From contig NZ_JAHHZS010000019.1 of NCBI RefSeq assembly GCF_022606295.1, forward strand, positions 34,521 to 98,520: a stretch of DNA of 64,000 nt, written 5' to 3'. The translations under genes were made by a program, and so were the position numbers. A model generated the notes under the pieces. It was not told where the DNA came from. It was given only the letters and a program-made list of their open reading frames with translations, and did no database searches. This DNA comes from Arthrobacter bambusae. Its GTDB lineage: Bacteria > Actinomycetota > Actinomycetes > Actinomycetales > Micrococcaceae. The number at the start of each line of letters is the position of its first letter. Within the stretch, counting starts at the first letter, position 1. Below are positions 41,588 to 49,924 of this stretch, one piece after another.

Positions 41588-41658
41588 GAAGCAAACGTAC
41601 ACGATCCGATGCAGAATTCAACGCTGGTGCTTCATCCTTTTGACTGCCAGAGTTGAAT
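41586..41658. promoter_or_regulatory. Candidate LysR operators between lysR and eamA genes
   Basis: Two interleaved inverted repeats: ATGAAGCA (41586-41593) with TGCTTCAT (41628-41635), and ATTCAAC (41616-41622) with GTTGAAT (41652-41658). The first overlaps the regulator start codon. Confidence 0.5.
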
Positions 41659-41659
41659 C

Positions 41660-42616
41660 GTGAATATCCGACACTCAGCACTCGCCGTCCTCGTCGCCGT
41701 CCTTTGGGGCCTGAATTTCGTCGCTATCGACTTTGGCCTACACCCCGCAAGCGGGAATGGCAGTGACGGGAGCGGTGGAGCGGCCGACGTGCCGCCGCTG
41801 CTGTTCGTCGCCATGCGCTTCGTGCTGGTGGTGTTCCCCTGCATCTTCTTCGTCCGCAAGCCGAACGTGAGCTGGAAGGCGATCATCGGCGTCGGGCTGT
41901 TCATGAGCGCCGGGCAATTTGGCCTCCTCTACCTGGGCATGGCCCTCGGCATGCCAGCCGGGCTCGCGTCACTGGTGCTACAGGCGCAAGTGCTCCTGAC
42001 GGTGCTCTTGGCGGCCAGGTTCCTGGGCGAGCGGCCCAGCAAGCGCCAGCTGACGGGCGTGGTGCTGGGTGTGGCCGGACTAGCGCTGGTGGCGGTCGGT
42101 CGAAGCCTGGTGGCTCCGGTGGTGCCGCTCATGATTGTGCTTGCCGCCGCGTTGTCCTGGGCTGCGGGAAACATCATCGCACGCAAGGCCAAGGCTGCCT
42201 CGGGACTGGGGCTCGTGGTCTGGTCCGGAGCGGTGGTCCCGTTGCCGCTTGCTGCCTTGTCGCTCCTCGTGGACGGCCCTGCCGCCGTCGTCGGGACCCT
42301 TTCCAACCTTCAGCCGGCGACCATCCTGAGCGCCCTGTACACCGCCATCTTCGCCTCGCTGGTGGGTTACGGCATCTGGAACCGGCTACTCAGCCTGTAC
42401 CCGAGTTCGGCCGTGGTGCCGTTTACGTTGTTGGTCCCGGTGGTGGGAATGACCGCGGCGTGGCTGCTCATCTCGGAGGTCCCGACGACGGCGGAACTGG
42501 CCGGCGGCCTCCTCCTGCTGGGCGGCGTGGCCACTGCCGTGCTGCAGCGGCGAGCGAAGCCTGGGGATGTGGCCGCGCCCGAAATGAGTCAGCGCCTGGG
42601 TGCCGGCTTGCGCTGA
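41660..42616 (+). CDS. EamA/DMT-superfamily transporter
   Basis: A 318-aa, 10-helix drug/metabolite transporter with two EamA halves (ALAVLVAVLWGLNFVAID; LAAALSWAAGNIIARKAK). FLGERPSKRQLTGVVLGVAGL marks the end of the first half. The start is GTG 41660. Exporters of this type carry amino acids or small metabolites, often under a divergent LysR regulator as here. The 3' end overlaps the convergent membrane-protein gene by 28 bp. Confidence 0.9.
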   Translation: MNIRHSALAVLVAVLWGLNFVAIDFGLHPASGNGSDGSGGAADVPPLLFVAMRFVLVVFPCIFFVRKPNVSWKAIIGVGLFMSAGQFGLLYLGMALGMPAGLASLVLQAQVLLTVLLAARFLGERPSKRQLTGVVLGVAGLALVAVGRSLVAPVVPLMIVLAAALSWAAGNIIARKAKAASGLGLVVWSGAVVPLPLAALSLLVDGPAAVVGTLSNLQPATILSALYTAIFASLVGYGIWNRLLSLYPSSAVVPFTLLVPVVGMTAAWLLISEVPTTAELAGGLLLLGGVATAVLQRRAKPGDVAAPEMSQRLGAGLR

Positions 42617-43206
42617 GCCGGCGCTCCCGACGTCGGGCGTTTGGCGGAGGTGGCCGGGGCCGGTTTCCGCGGGACAGGTCGCTTCACGGCCCCCGACGCC
42701 GGACGGGCCGCCGGCCGCTGGGCGGGCCTGGCGGGTGCCGGGGAAGGGCGCGAAGCAGGCCGGGGCGCTGGACGCCGGGCTGCCGGACGGGCCGCCGCTT
42801 TCGCACGGCGGGACGGCCAGACCGCCCCCAGGAACAAGACCAGCAAGGAACTGCAGCCGGCAAGGGCGGCGAGGTAGAAATAGATGTCCGAGTCCTTGGT
42901 GCTCACCGCGCTGCCCAAGGCGTTGTCATCCTGGTTGAAAGCGAGCCCCCACATGCGCAGGAAAGCGATTCCGAACGCGATGAACAGGATGCACGAGATG
43001 GCTCCGAGAACCAGCATGAAGTGCCTTCGACGGACGATGACCTCCGCGACGCACGCAAGGTAGCCGAGCGCCAGGACCCCGAGGAAGGTGTACATCACGT
43101 TTTCGTCGAGGGTGATGGCAAGGAGCACCAGCAAACCAGCGGACACCACGGCAGAGACGATCGCAAGCTTTCCGCTGTTCCCCATGTGACGCATGGGATC
43201 AATCAT
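42589..43206 (-). CDS. Four-helix membrane protein with basic Pro/Ala tail
   Basis: A 205-aa protein of unknown function. Hydrophobic helices occur at residues about 12-32, 37-57, 62-84 and 107-128. The C-terminal 75 residues are an Ala/Pro/Arg-rich basic tail (ARPAARRPAPRPASRPSP...), possibly binding nucleic acid or acidic polymer. The family is not recognised; similar proteins are widespread in Micrococcaceae as hypothetical membrane proteins. It overlaps eamA at the 3' end. Confidence 0.75.
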   Translation of the reverse strand: MIDPMRHMGNSGKLAIVSAVVSAGLLVLLAITLDENVMYTFLGVLALGYLACVAEVIVRRRHFMLVLGAISCILFIAFGIAFLRMWGLAFNQDDNALGSAVSTKDSDIYFYLAALAGCSSLLVLFLGAVWPSRRAKAAARPAARRPAPRPASRPSPAPARPAQRPAARPASGAVKRPVPRKPAPATSAKRPTSGAPAQRKPAPRR

Positions 43207-43257
43207 CCCTGACCGGCTGGCGGCGCCACGCCTCTGGGCGCGGCAGTTGCCATACCG

Positions 43258-43890
43258 TTACCGCAGCACGTAGCCGCGCATGATGGTCATGACGGCCGCT
43301 ATGCTCTGCTCCCGGGTGCGCTCGGGGTTGTACGTCTGCCGGTCAAGGCCCACCACGAAGATCGCCCCGAACATGGCGGCCTCGAGGCTGCCCCGGGCAA
43401 TTCCCGTATCCACGGGGTACGTGGTGGCGACTTTTTCGATCGCCGCGCCGATCACGGACAACAACTCGCTGCGGAGTTCGACGAAGAGCTTGCCCCACTC
43501 GCTGGGAGTCCGCCAGTTCTCGCTGATCCAGAGCCGCGCGAAGGACGGATAGTCGTCCATGAAGTCCATGGCCTGGCCGAGCATGGCTTCCATGGCCTCG
43601 AGCGGATCGGAGTGCAAGCCCTCGATGGTCTGGAGCCGCCCGAGCATGATGTCGACGCCGTGGCGCAGCAACTGGGCGATCAGGTCGGACTTGCTGCCGA
43701 AGTTGTAATAGACCGTTCCCTTCGACACCCCGGCTGCGGCCGCGATCTCGTCCACCGTGACGCCCGCCGCGCCGCGCTCGCCGATCAGCTCCATGGAAGC
43801 ATCGAAAAGGCGCTGCTTGGTCGCGTTCGTGCGCGCCGGGCGGAGCTTCTTCTCCGGGAGCCCGGTGACGTCCGGCTCGTGCATGCTCAT
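43258..43890 (-). CDS. TetR/AcrR-family regulator of the YhgE/ABC operon
   Basis: A 210-aa TetR protein. The HTH is ATKQRLFDASMELIGERGAAGVTVDEIAAAAGVSKGTVYYNFGSK at residues about 22-67 (recognition helix GVSKGTVYYNFGSK). The C-terminal helical ligand domain follows. It is the last gene of a three-gene unit, its ATG overlapping the YhgE-like stop by 4 bp. The palindromic site at 46680-46699 upstream of the unit is its likely operator. Confidence 0.93.
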   Translation of the reverse strand: MSMHEPDVTGLPEKKLRPARTNATKQRLFDASMELIGERGAAGVTVDEIAAAAGVSKGTVYYNFGSKSDLIAQLLRHGVDIMLGRLQTIEGLHSDPLEAMEAMLGQAMDFMDDYPSFARLWISENWRTPSEWGKLFVELRSELLSVIGAAIEKVATTYPVDTGIARGSLEAAMFGAIFVVGLDRQTYNPERTREQSIAAVMTIMRGYVLR

Positions 43891-45923
43891 ACCGCGATCT
43901 CCGGTTTCAGGGTCTTGAGGGTCCAGAACTTGTGCTTACGGACGGCCAGCGTGGAAAGCGCGGCTCCCAGCACAGTGTAGCCAAGCAGGCCCAGGACAAT
44001 CGGCCAGATCATGGACAAATCGCCGCCGTAGATCAAGTGCCGCATGCCGGTCACCACGTAACCCATCGGCATGATCTCGTGCACCACGTGCAGCGGCATG
44101 GGGGTTGTTTGCCAGGGGAACGTTCCGCCGGACGACACCAACTGGAGGACCAGCAGGATCAGCACCACGAACTTGCCCGGAGTTCCCAGGAGCGCCACGA
44201 TGCCCTGGATGAGGGCAGTGAACGCCATGACCGCAGCCAGCATGAATAACCACATCCACACGGGGTGCGCCGCGTTGAGGCCCAGCCCCAGGTCCACCAC
44301 GAGGGTGAGGATACTGGCCTGCAGCACGGACACCACGAAGAACGGCAGCCAGCCGCCGACGGCGATTTTCCATGACGGAGCGTTCGACGCCAGGGCCCGC
44401 TGCGTGATGGGACGCATCGCCTGGACCAGCATGAACACACCGATCCAAAGGGACAGCGTCAGGAAGAACGGGGCCAGGCCCGCACCGTAGGACCCTGCCT
44501 TGGCCTGCGAAACGTTGTTGACCGCAACCGGATCGGCGATCACCTTGGACACCTCGCTCTTTTGGGCGTCGTTCGGGTTCGGGACCTTGCCTGCGCCCTT
44601 CGCCAACTCGCTCGCCAATGTGCGGGATCCGTCCGCAGCGGTCGCGGCACCGCTCGCAAGCTGCGCCGCGCCGCCGTCGAGCTTTGCCGCACCGTCCGCC
44701 AGGGCTGCCGTGCCGTTGACGGCGGACTGTTCGCCCGCCGCGAGCGTCCCGGCGCCGGAGCTGAGCTGGTCCGCGCCTGCCGAGGCCTGGCCGATGGCGC
44801 CCGTCAGCGCCGGCGTGGCGCCCGCAAGCTTGGCAGCGCCCGCACTGACCGCGGCAGATCCGTTGGAAAGCTGCTGGATCTGCGCGGCGTCCGCCGAGAT
44901 CTTGGCTTTGGCATCGGTGACCGGGCCGGACGCTGCCGCGGTGTCGAAGTCGGCCAAGATCCTATTCGCCTGGTCCTGCGTGATGACCCCGGCGGACACG
45001 AGCCGCGCGTTGGACGCCACCACGCGGTCCCGCGCGCCGGCGTCGAACGCTGAAAGCTGCCCGACGACGTCCTGGACCTTTGCGTTCAGCTGCGCGTTTC
45101 CGGCGGCTACTTGGGCGGCGCCGTCGGCGAGCTTCTGCGAGTCGGCCGGAAGGGACGCGGTCTTGTTCTTCAGTTCCGTGAGCCCCGCGCTGAGCTGCCC
45201 GGCGCCGTCGTTCAGCTGGTTGGCGCCGTCGCGCAACTTGGTTTGGCCTGCCAGGAGTTCGGACGCGCCGCTGCTGAGCTTGCTGGTTCCATCGTGGAGG
45301 GTGGCCGCGCCGTCGCTCAGCTTGCCGACGCCGTCGGCGAGCTGGGAGGCTCCGTCGGAGGCTTTGACGATGGAGGCGTGAATGGTTCCGAAGCCCGTGA
45401 GGAGCTGGTTTGCGGTTTCCTCGCCCACTTCCTTGGCCACCGTCGAGTGCACCGCGGTGGTGAGCTTGTCGACGATGGTGCTGAGGAGGTAGTTGTTCGC
45501 GTCGTTGGTGGTGACGTTGAGCATGGCCTGGTTGGCTGCATTGAAACTGCCGGGCGAGACCAGGTTGGCCGAGAAGTCCTTGGGAATCTTCAGGGCGAAG
45601 GCGTACTTGCCGGATTCAACGCCGGCGTCGGCTTCGGCCGCCGTGGTCACCCGTTGCCAGTTGAAAACGTGGCTCTGCACGAGGCTGTCGGCAACCTTCT
45701 GGCCGGCCTGCAGCTCGGGGCCGCTGGCCGGCTGGGCTCCCGCGTCCTCGACGACCAGCGCGGCGTCGATCTGGTTGAGGTTGCCGTACGGGTCCCAGTT
45801 CGCGTAGAGGTACACGGCTCCGTAGAGCAGGGGCACCATGGTCAGGGCGAGGATGGTCAGCTTAGGCAGGAGCCCGCCGGTCATGCGTTTGAGTTCGGAG
45901 CGGGCCAGCCGCAGAACAGTCAC
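43887..45923 (-). CDS. YhgE/Pip-domain ABC-2-type membrane protein
   Basis: A 678-aa protein of the YhgE/Pip family (phage-infection-protein-like). TM1 is at residues about 18-40 and is followed by a roughly 470-residue external region. That region contains many repeats of the type LxDGAxxLxDGAxxLxxG (about 190-455), predicted to form long helices. Five to six C-terminal helices follow, as in ABC-2 permeases (LSLWIGVFMLVQAMRPITQRAL). The start is GTG 45923, overlapping the ATPase stop by 4 bp. Function unknown; related proteins in actinobacteria are in export or ESX-like contexts. Confidence 0.9.
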   Translation of the reverse strand: MTVLRLARSELKRMTGGLLPKLTILALTMVPLLYGAVYLYANWDPYGNLNQIDAALVVEDAGAQPASGPELQAGQKVADSLVQSHVFNWQRVTTAAEADAGVESGKYAFALKIPKDFSANLVSPGSFNAANQAMLNVTTNDANNYLLSTIVDKLTTAVHSTVAKEVGEETANQLLTGFGTIHASIVKASDGASQLADGVGKLSDGAATLHDGTSKLSSGASELLAGQTKLRDGANQLNDGAGQLSAGLTELKNKTASLPADSQKLADGAAQVAAGNAQLNAKVQDVVGQLSAFDAGARDRVVASNARLVSAGVITQDQANRILADFDTAAASGPVTDAKAKISADAAQIQQLSNGSAAVSAGAAKLAGATPALTGAIGQASAGADQLSSGAGTLAAGEQSAVNGTAALADGAAKLDGGAAQLASGAATAADGSRTLASELAKGAGKVPNPNDAQKSEVSKVIADPVAVNNVSQAKAGSYGAGLAPFFLTLSLWIGVFMLVQAMRPITQRALASNAPSWKIAVGGWLPFFVVSVLQASILTLVVDLGLGLNAAHPVWMWLFMLAAVMAFTALIQGIVALLGTPGKFVVLILLVLQLVSSGGTFPWQTTPMPLHVVHEIMPMGYVVTGMRHLIYGGDLSMIWPIVLGLLGYTVLGAALSTLAVRKHKFWTLKTLKPEIAV

Positions 45924-46636
45924 TTTGCGGTCCTTTGCAGGGTTTCGGGTACTTCTTCGGGATCTTCTTGCGCGGCGTCTGCGGGTTCCGCGGTTTCGGC
46001 GGGTGCCGCGTGCGTGACCGAGTTGCCGATCACCGCGGCCGGGCCGTCCCAGGTGTCCGGGAGGGCAGAAACAACCGCGACGACGGCGAGCGGCCGCCCG
46101 GCGTCGTACGCCAACTGCTCAAGGCGGGGGAGCCAATCCGCGGTGTTAGCGCTGTGGCGGTCCGGGGAGTCGAGCACCAGGAGGTCAAGGGCCGGGTCCG
46201 CGAGGGCAAGGGCGATCAGCAGCTCAAGGCGTCGGTCCGCGGGGAGCTGCTCAATCCACAGTCCGGCGATGTCCTCGAAACGGTTGACCTTGAGCCACGG
46301 CTTGCTGAGGAGCGCGCCGCGGTAGCGGCGGGGGATGAGGGAGAGGTCTTCGGTGACGAGGTCGCGGACGCTCAAATGCTGCTCGGGCTCGTTGACGCCG
46401 GGAGCGTCAATGATGGCGCTCGCGGCCCGGACCTTTTTGGTCTTCGTGGAGTTGTCCCAGCTCAGGAGGCCTTTGTTGGGCTTCATCCGGCCGCTCAGCG
46501 CAAGCGCCAATGCCGTGCGCTGGTCCTGACCGTCCCCGCTGACCAGGAGAAGTTCCCCCCGCCTGGCTTCGAGGGACGTGGGAGGCAGGAGATCGTCCCG
46601 GCGGCCGTCGATCTGGAGTTGCTGTGCAGACAGCAC
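45920..46636 (-). CDS. Degenerate ABC-transporter ATPase-like protein
   Basis: A 238-aa ABC-ATPase-fold protein with all three nucleotide motifs altered. The P-loop reads GDGQDQRTAL (residues about 34-43), so the Lys position is Arg and the glycines are lost. The signature LSGGQ position reads LPADRRLELLIALALA, and Walker B is LLVLDSPD without the catalytic Glu. Start GTG 46636 has AAAGG 7 nt upstream; TTG 46672 is an alternative. It is coupled by GTGA to the YhgE-like gene. Likely a non-hydrolysing partner of the permease, or it uses ATP in another way. Confidence 0.78.
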   Translation of the reverse strand: MLSAQQLQIDGRRDDLLPPTSLEARRGELLLVSGDGQDQRTALALALSGRMKPNKGLLSWDNSTKTKKVRAASAIIDAPGVNEPEQHLSVRDLVTEDLSLIPRRYRGALLSKPWLKVNRFEDIAGLWIEQLPADRRLELLIALALADPALDLLVLDSPDRHSANTADWLPRLEQLAYDAGRPLAVVAVVSALPDTWDGPAAVIGNSVTHAAPAETAEPADAAQEDPEEVPETLQRTAK

Positions 46637-46679
46637 AATTGGACCTTTCGCAGAACCTGTTATCTGCTCCAATCGTAAC

Positions 46680-46699
46680 TGAACTGACCAGTCAGTTCA
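46680..46699. promoter_or_regulatory. TetR-type operator
   Basis: Inverted repeat TGAACTGAC-CA-GTCAGTTCA (9-bp perfect arms, 2-nt spacer), 44 bp upstream of the GTG start of the ABC ATPase-like gene. The size and symmetry fit TetR-family operators, and a TetR gene ends the operon. Confidence 0.75.
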
Positions 46700-46710
46700 A
46701 ATAGACTCCA

Positions 46711-48171
46711 TCACAGGCCGTACTTCTCCAACAGGCGCAGCCACACCTCGCTGATGGTCGGGAACGACGGCACCGCGTGCCATAGGCGGTCCAGTGGGAC
46801 TTCGCCCACAATCGCGATGGTTGCGCCGTGCAAAAGCTCGGCTACTCCAGGCCCGGCGAACGTCGCGCCCACCACCACCTTCCGGTCCTCGTCCACCACC
46901 AGTTGCGCCCAGCCTTCGTAATTTTCCGAATGCAGCTGGGAGCCGGACACGTTGATGGGGAGTTCCACCGAGCTTGCGTTGATGCCCTTCTGCAGCGCCT
47001 GCTTGAGGCTCGGGCCCACGGATGCCACTTCCGGATCCGTGAAGACCACGCTCGGGATCGCGTATTCGTCGGCCGTCTTCGCCAGGGAACTCCACGGTTT
47101 CGGGGTGCCGTGGAGGGTTCCTTGGGCGCGGGCCACAATAGCGTCGCCCGTTGCCCTGGCCTCGTACTTGCCCTGATGGGTGAGGAAGACAGATCCCGCG
47201 GCATCGCCGGCTGCGTAAAGCCACAGCCCGCTGGTCCCGTCGCTCGCTGCGCCCTCAACCAAGCCGCTCGAGTCCGTGGTGAGGCGCAAAGGCTTGCCCT
47301 CTTCGGCGTCGAGACCCACGTTTTCGAGTCCCAGATTGTCAAGGGAAGGCCGACGACCTGTGGCCACCAGCAACTCGTCACTCTTCAAGACCGTCCCGTC
47401 GCCCAGCGTGACGCTGAAGGCAGTGTCCGGGTTGTGTTCGACCCGCGCCGTGTCTGCCCCAAGGTGCAGATCGACGCCGTCGGCCCGCAGCCCCGCCGCG
47501 ACCAAGTTGGCGGCTTCCTCGGGAAATGCGCTCAACAGTCGGCCTCGGGCAACGATCGAAACCGACGAGCCTAGGCGGGCGAAAGCCTGGGCAAGCTCGA
47601 CGCTGGCCACCCCGCCGCCCAACACGATGAATCGTTGAGGGATGTGCCGCACCGAGGTGGCGCCGCGGGTTGTCCAGTAGGGGACGTTGCGCAAGCCGTC
47701 GATTTTCGGGATGAGCGGTGTGGATCCGGTGGCCACCACCACGGCGTGATGGGCTTTGAGCGAGTAGCTGGTGCCGTCCTTGCCGTCTACTTGGACTTCG
47801 CGCGGGCCCGTGATGCGCGCCCGGCCCCGGATGAGCTCGATCCCCGTATCTACGAGCCATTGGACCGCTCCGTCGTCCTGCCATTTGTTGGTGAAGTAGT
47901 CGCGGTACTTCAGGACCGGTGCGGGGTCCAGGACCTTGGTGACGGAGTCCGACGCCCCGGGCACTGATTGTGCCGTGTGCAGTGCAGTTCCCGGCCGAAG
48001 GAGCGCTTTGGAGGGTATGCACGCCCAGTAGGAGCATTCCCCTCCGACGAGCTCGGCCTCCACAATTGCGCAAGTGAGGCCTCCCCGGACCACGCGATCT
48101 GCAACGTTCTCACCCACAGCCCCGGCGCCGATCACGATGACATCGAATTCCCGGATATTCTCCTCAGCCAT
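46711..48171 (-). CDS. Pyridine nucleotide-disulfide oxidoreductase (class I, lipoamide-dehydrogenase/mercuric-reductase-like)
   Basis: A 486-aa FAD enzyme. The FAD-binding motif is VIVIGAGAVGENVADRVV and the redox-active disulfide is in GGECSYWACIPSKALLRP (Cys-x4-Cys). The NAD(P)-binding loop is FIVLGGGVASVELAQAFARLG, the FAD-contact Asp is in LYAAGDAAGS, and the dimerisation His-Glu pair lies in PSFPTISEVWL. It is not an Lpd of a dehydrogenase complex by context; the electron acceptor is unknown. It follows the NanE gene by 61 bp on the same strand, and may be co-transcribed. Confidence 0.9.
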   Translation of the reverse strand: MAEENIREFDVIVIGAGAVGENVADRVVRGGLTCAIVEAELVGGECSYWACIPSKALLRPGTALHTAQSVPGASDSVTKVLDPAPVLKYRDYFTNKWQDDGAVQWLVDTGIELIRGRARITGPREVQVDGKDGTSYSLKAHHAVVVATGSTPLIPKIDGLRNVPYWTTRGATSVRHIPQRFIVLGGGVASVELAQAFARLGSSVSIVARGRLLSAFPEEAANLVAAGLRADGVDLHLGADTARVEHNPDTAFSVTLGDGTVLKSDELLVATGRRPSLDNLGLENVGLDAEEGKPLRLTTDSSGLVEGAASDGTSGLWLYAAGDAAGSVFLTHQGKYEARATGDAIVARAQGTLHGTPKPWSSLAKTADEYAIPSVVFTDPEVASVGPSLKQALQKGINASSVELPINVSGSQLHSENYEGWAQLVVDEDRKVVVGATFAGPGVAELLHGATIAIVGEVPLDRLWHAVPSFPTISEVWLRLLEKYGL

Positions 48172-48232
48172 GGGAGAAGCCTACGCCCGGACACAGGCCG
48201 GGATGAGGGACCCGGCCACGGATTCTGCAGGG

Positions 48233-48919
48233 TCAGGCGTCCATTGCGCCTCTGAACCAGCTGGTGATGCTCGCCGGATGCGTGATGGCGGTACCGACGA
48301 CGACGGCGAACGCCCCGGCGTCGAGCGCCTGGCGGGCTTGTGCGGGGGTGTGGATGCGGCCCTCGGCGATGAGCGGCTTGCCTAGTCCGGCGCCGGCGAT
48401 TTCCGCGAGAAGCTCAAGGTCGGGGCCGTCTGTCTTGGCACGTTCCCCGGTGTACCCGGCCAGCGTGGTGCCGATCAGGTCAGCACCGGCTTCGACGGCG
48501 GCCACAGCATCAGCGAAGGAACCGCAGTCGGCCATGACCAGGGCGTGCGACGCGGCGTGGATTCCGTCAACGGTTTGCTTGAGGCTCAAGCCATCGGGAC
48601 GCGTGCGCCGCGTGCCGTCGATAGCCACGACGTGAGCGCCGGCATTCGCGACGGCGAGGGCGTGCCGGAGCGCCGGGGTGATGAACACGCCGTCGTGCCC
48701 GTCCTTCCAGAGCCCGATCACCGGAACCTCCACCGCGGCGCGGGTGAACTGGACGTCTGCGAGGCCCTGGACCCGGACTGCCGCGGCACCACCGATAACC
48801 GCGGACGCCGCCACCTGGCCGGTGGTCCGGGGATCCCGCATGGGTTCGCCCGGGTAGGCCTGGCACGACACGATCAACTGCGAGCGGAGGGCTTCGAGGC
48901 CGTCGGGGGTCAAGATCAT
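48233..48919 (-). CDS. nanE: N-acetylmannosamine-6-phosphate 2-epimerase
   Basis: A 228-aa TIM-barrel enzyme that converts ManNAc-6-P to GlcNAc-6-P in sialic acid catabolism. Family blocks are LIVSCQAYPGEPMRDP at the N-terminus, GGAAAVRVQG, PVIGLWKDGHDGVFITP (catalytic Lys), VVAIDGTRRTRPDG, MADCGSFADAV, GTTLAGYTG and PLIAEGRIHTPAQA. Only 45 bp separate it from the NanK gene upstream, and it lies next to NanA-like and transporter genes, which supports the assignment. Confidence 0.95.
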   Translation of the reverse strand: MILTPDGLEALRSQLIVSCQAYPGEPMRDPRTTGQVAASAVIGGAAAVRVQGLADVQFTRAAVEVPVIGLWKDGHDGVFITPALRHALAVANAGAHVVAIDGTRRTRPDGLSLKQTVDGIHAASHALVMADCGSFADAVAAVEAGADLIGTTLAGYTGERAKTDGPDLELLAEIAGAGLGKPLIAEGRIHTPAQARQALDAGAFAVVVGTAITHPASITSWFRGAMDA

Positions 48920-48964
48920 GGGGTTCTCCTTGCGAGGTTGTTCGGGTTTTCGGGCGTTCGCGGG

Positions 48965-49924
48965 TCAGTTCATGACGAGTTTGGCTGCGCCCACAATCGC
49001 CGCGGTATTGCCGAGCGCCGCGGGAAGCACGGGAATGTCAGCAAGCGGGCCCATGAGCTCCTTGCGCAGGGCGCGTTCCATGGGTTTCCACCAGAAATCT
49101 CCCGCATCCGCCAGACCGCCGGAAACCACTACCGTTTCCGGGTCGAGGATGTTGACGAGCCCGCCGACGGCCTGCCCGGCAGCACCCGCGCCCGCCCCGA
49201 TGGCTTTGATGGCGGCAGCACTGTCAGCCGCGGCGGCACTATCGCCGTCGCGGGCCACGGCAAACACGGCACGCGTGTCCGCGACCTCGGAGGAGCCGCC
49301 GAAACGGATGAACGACTCATGGATGGCCGGCCCCGAGGCGATCGCCTCGACGTGGCCCGAGCCGCCGCACACGCACGGGAGGGCTGTGCCCTCGTGATAG
49401 GCGTACGGCGACGCAAAATGCCCCACGTGCCCACCCACATAGTGGTGCCCCAAAACAGGAGAGCCGTCCAGCACAAAGCTGCCGCCCACACCTGTCCCGA
49501 AAGCCACCATCAACGAACTCGAAGACCCCGCAGCCGCCCCACGCCATGCCTCACCCAAAGCATGCGCATGCACATCATTGACTGCACTGACCGAGCCCCG
49601 CGGCAAGCCAAGGAGTTGCGCCAGCCCGGCCGTCAACCTTGTCCCGGCCCACCCCAGAATCGCATCAGTCGCAGAAACCACCTCACCATTCACTGCATCG
49701 ATGACCCCGGCAGAACCCACGCCAACACGCCCGACGTCGATTCCCGCACCCGCCGCCCGCCGCATGAGCCGCTCCACGAGTGCCGCCGTCTCCCGCAAAA
49801 TCACGTTGCCCCCACCCCGATTCAACGTAGGAATCTGCTCCGAGAACAACACCTCCCCGTCGGCCCCCACAACCCCGGCAGCCGTCTTCGTCCCCCCAAG
49901 ATCAACCCCGACCACGTACTTCAT
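48965..49924 (-). CDS. nanK: ROK-family kinase, probable N-acetylmannosamine kinase
   Basis: A 319-aa ROK sugar kinase. The phosphate motif is VVGVDLGGTKTAAGVV, the catalytic base is the Asp in SAVNDVHAHALGEAW, and GTGVGGSFVLDG follows. The zinc motif reads GHVGHF...CVCGGSGHVE; the last Cys of the usual CxCGxxGCxE pattern is replaced by His. Phosphorylates ManNAc at O6 by context with NanE and NanA. Similar ROK proteins act on glucose, so the substrate is inferred from neighbours. Confidence 0.88.
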   Translation of the reverse strand: MKYVVGVDLGGTKTAAGVVGADGEVLFSEQIPTLNRGGGNVILRETAALVERLMRRAAGAGIDVGRVGVGSAGVIDAVNGEVVSATDAILGWAGTRLTAGLAQLLGLPRGSVSAVNDVHAHALGEAWRGAAAGSSSSLMVAFGTGVGGSFVLDGSPVLGHHYVGGHVGHFASPYAYHEGTALPCVCGGSGHVEAIASGPAIHESFIRFGGSSEVADTRAVFAVARDGDSAAAADSAAAIKAIGAGAGAAGQAVGGLVNILDPETVVVSGGLADAGDFWWKPMERALRKELMGPLADIPVLPAALGNTAAIVGAAKLVMN

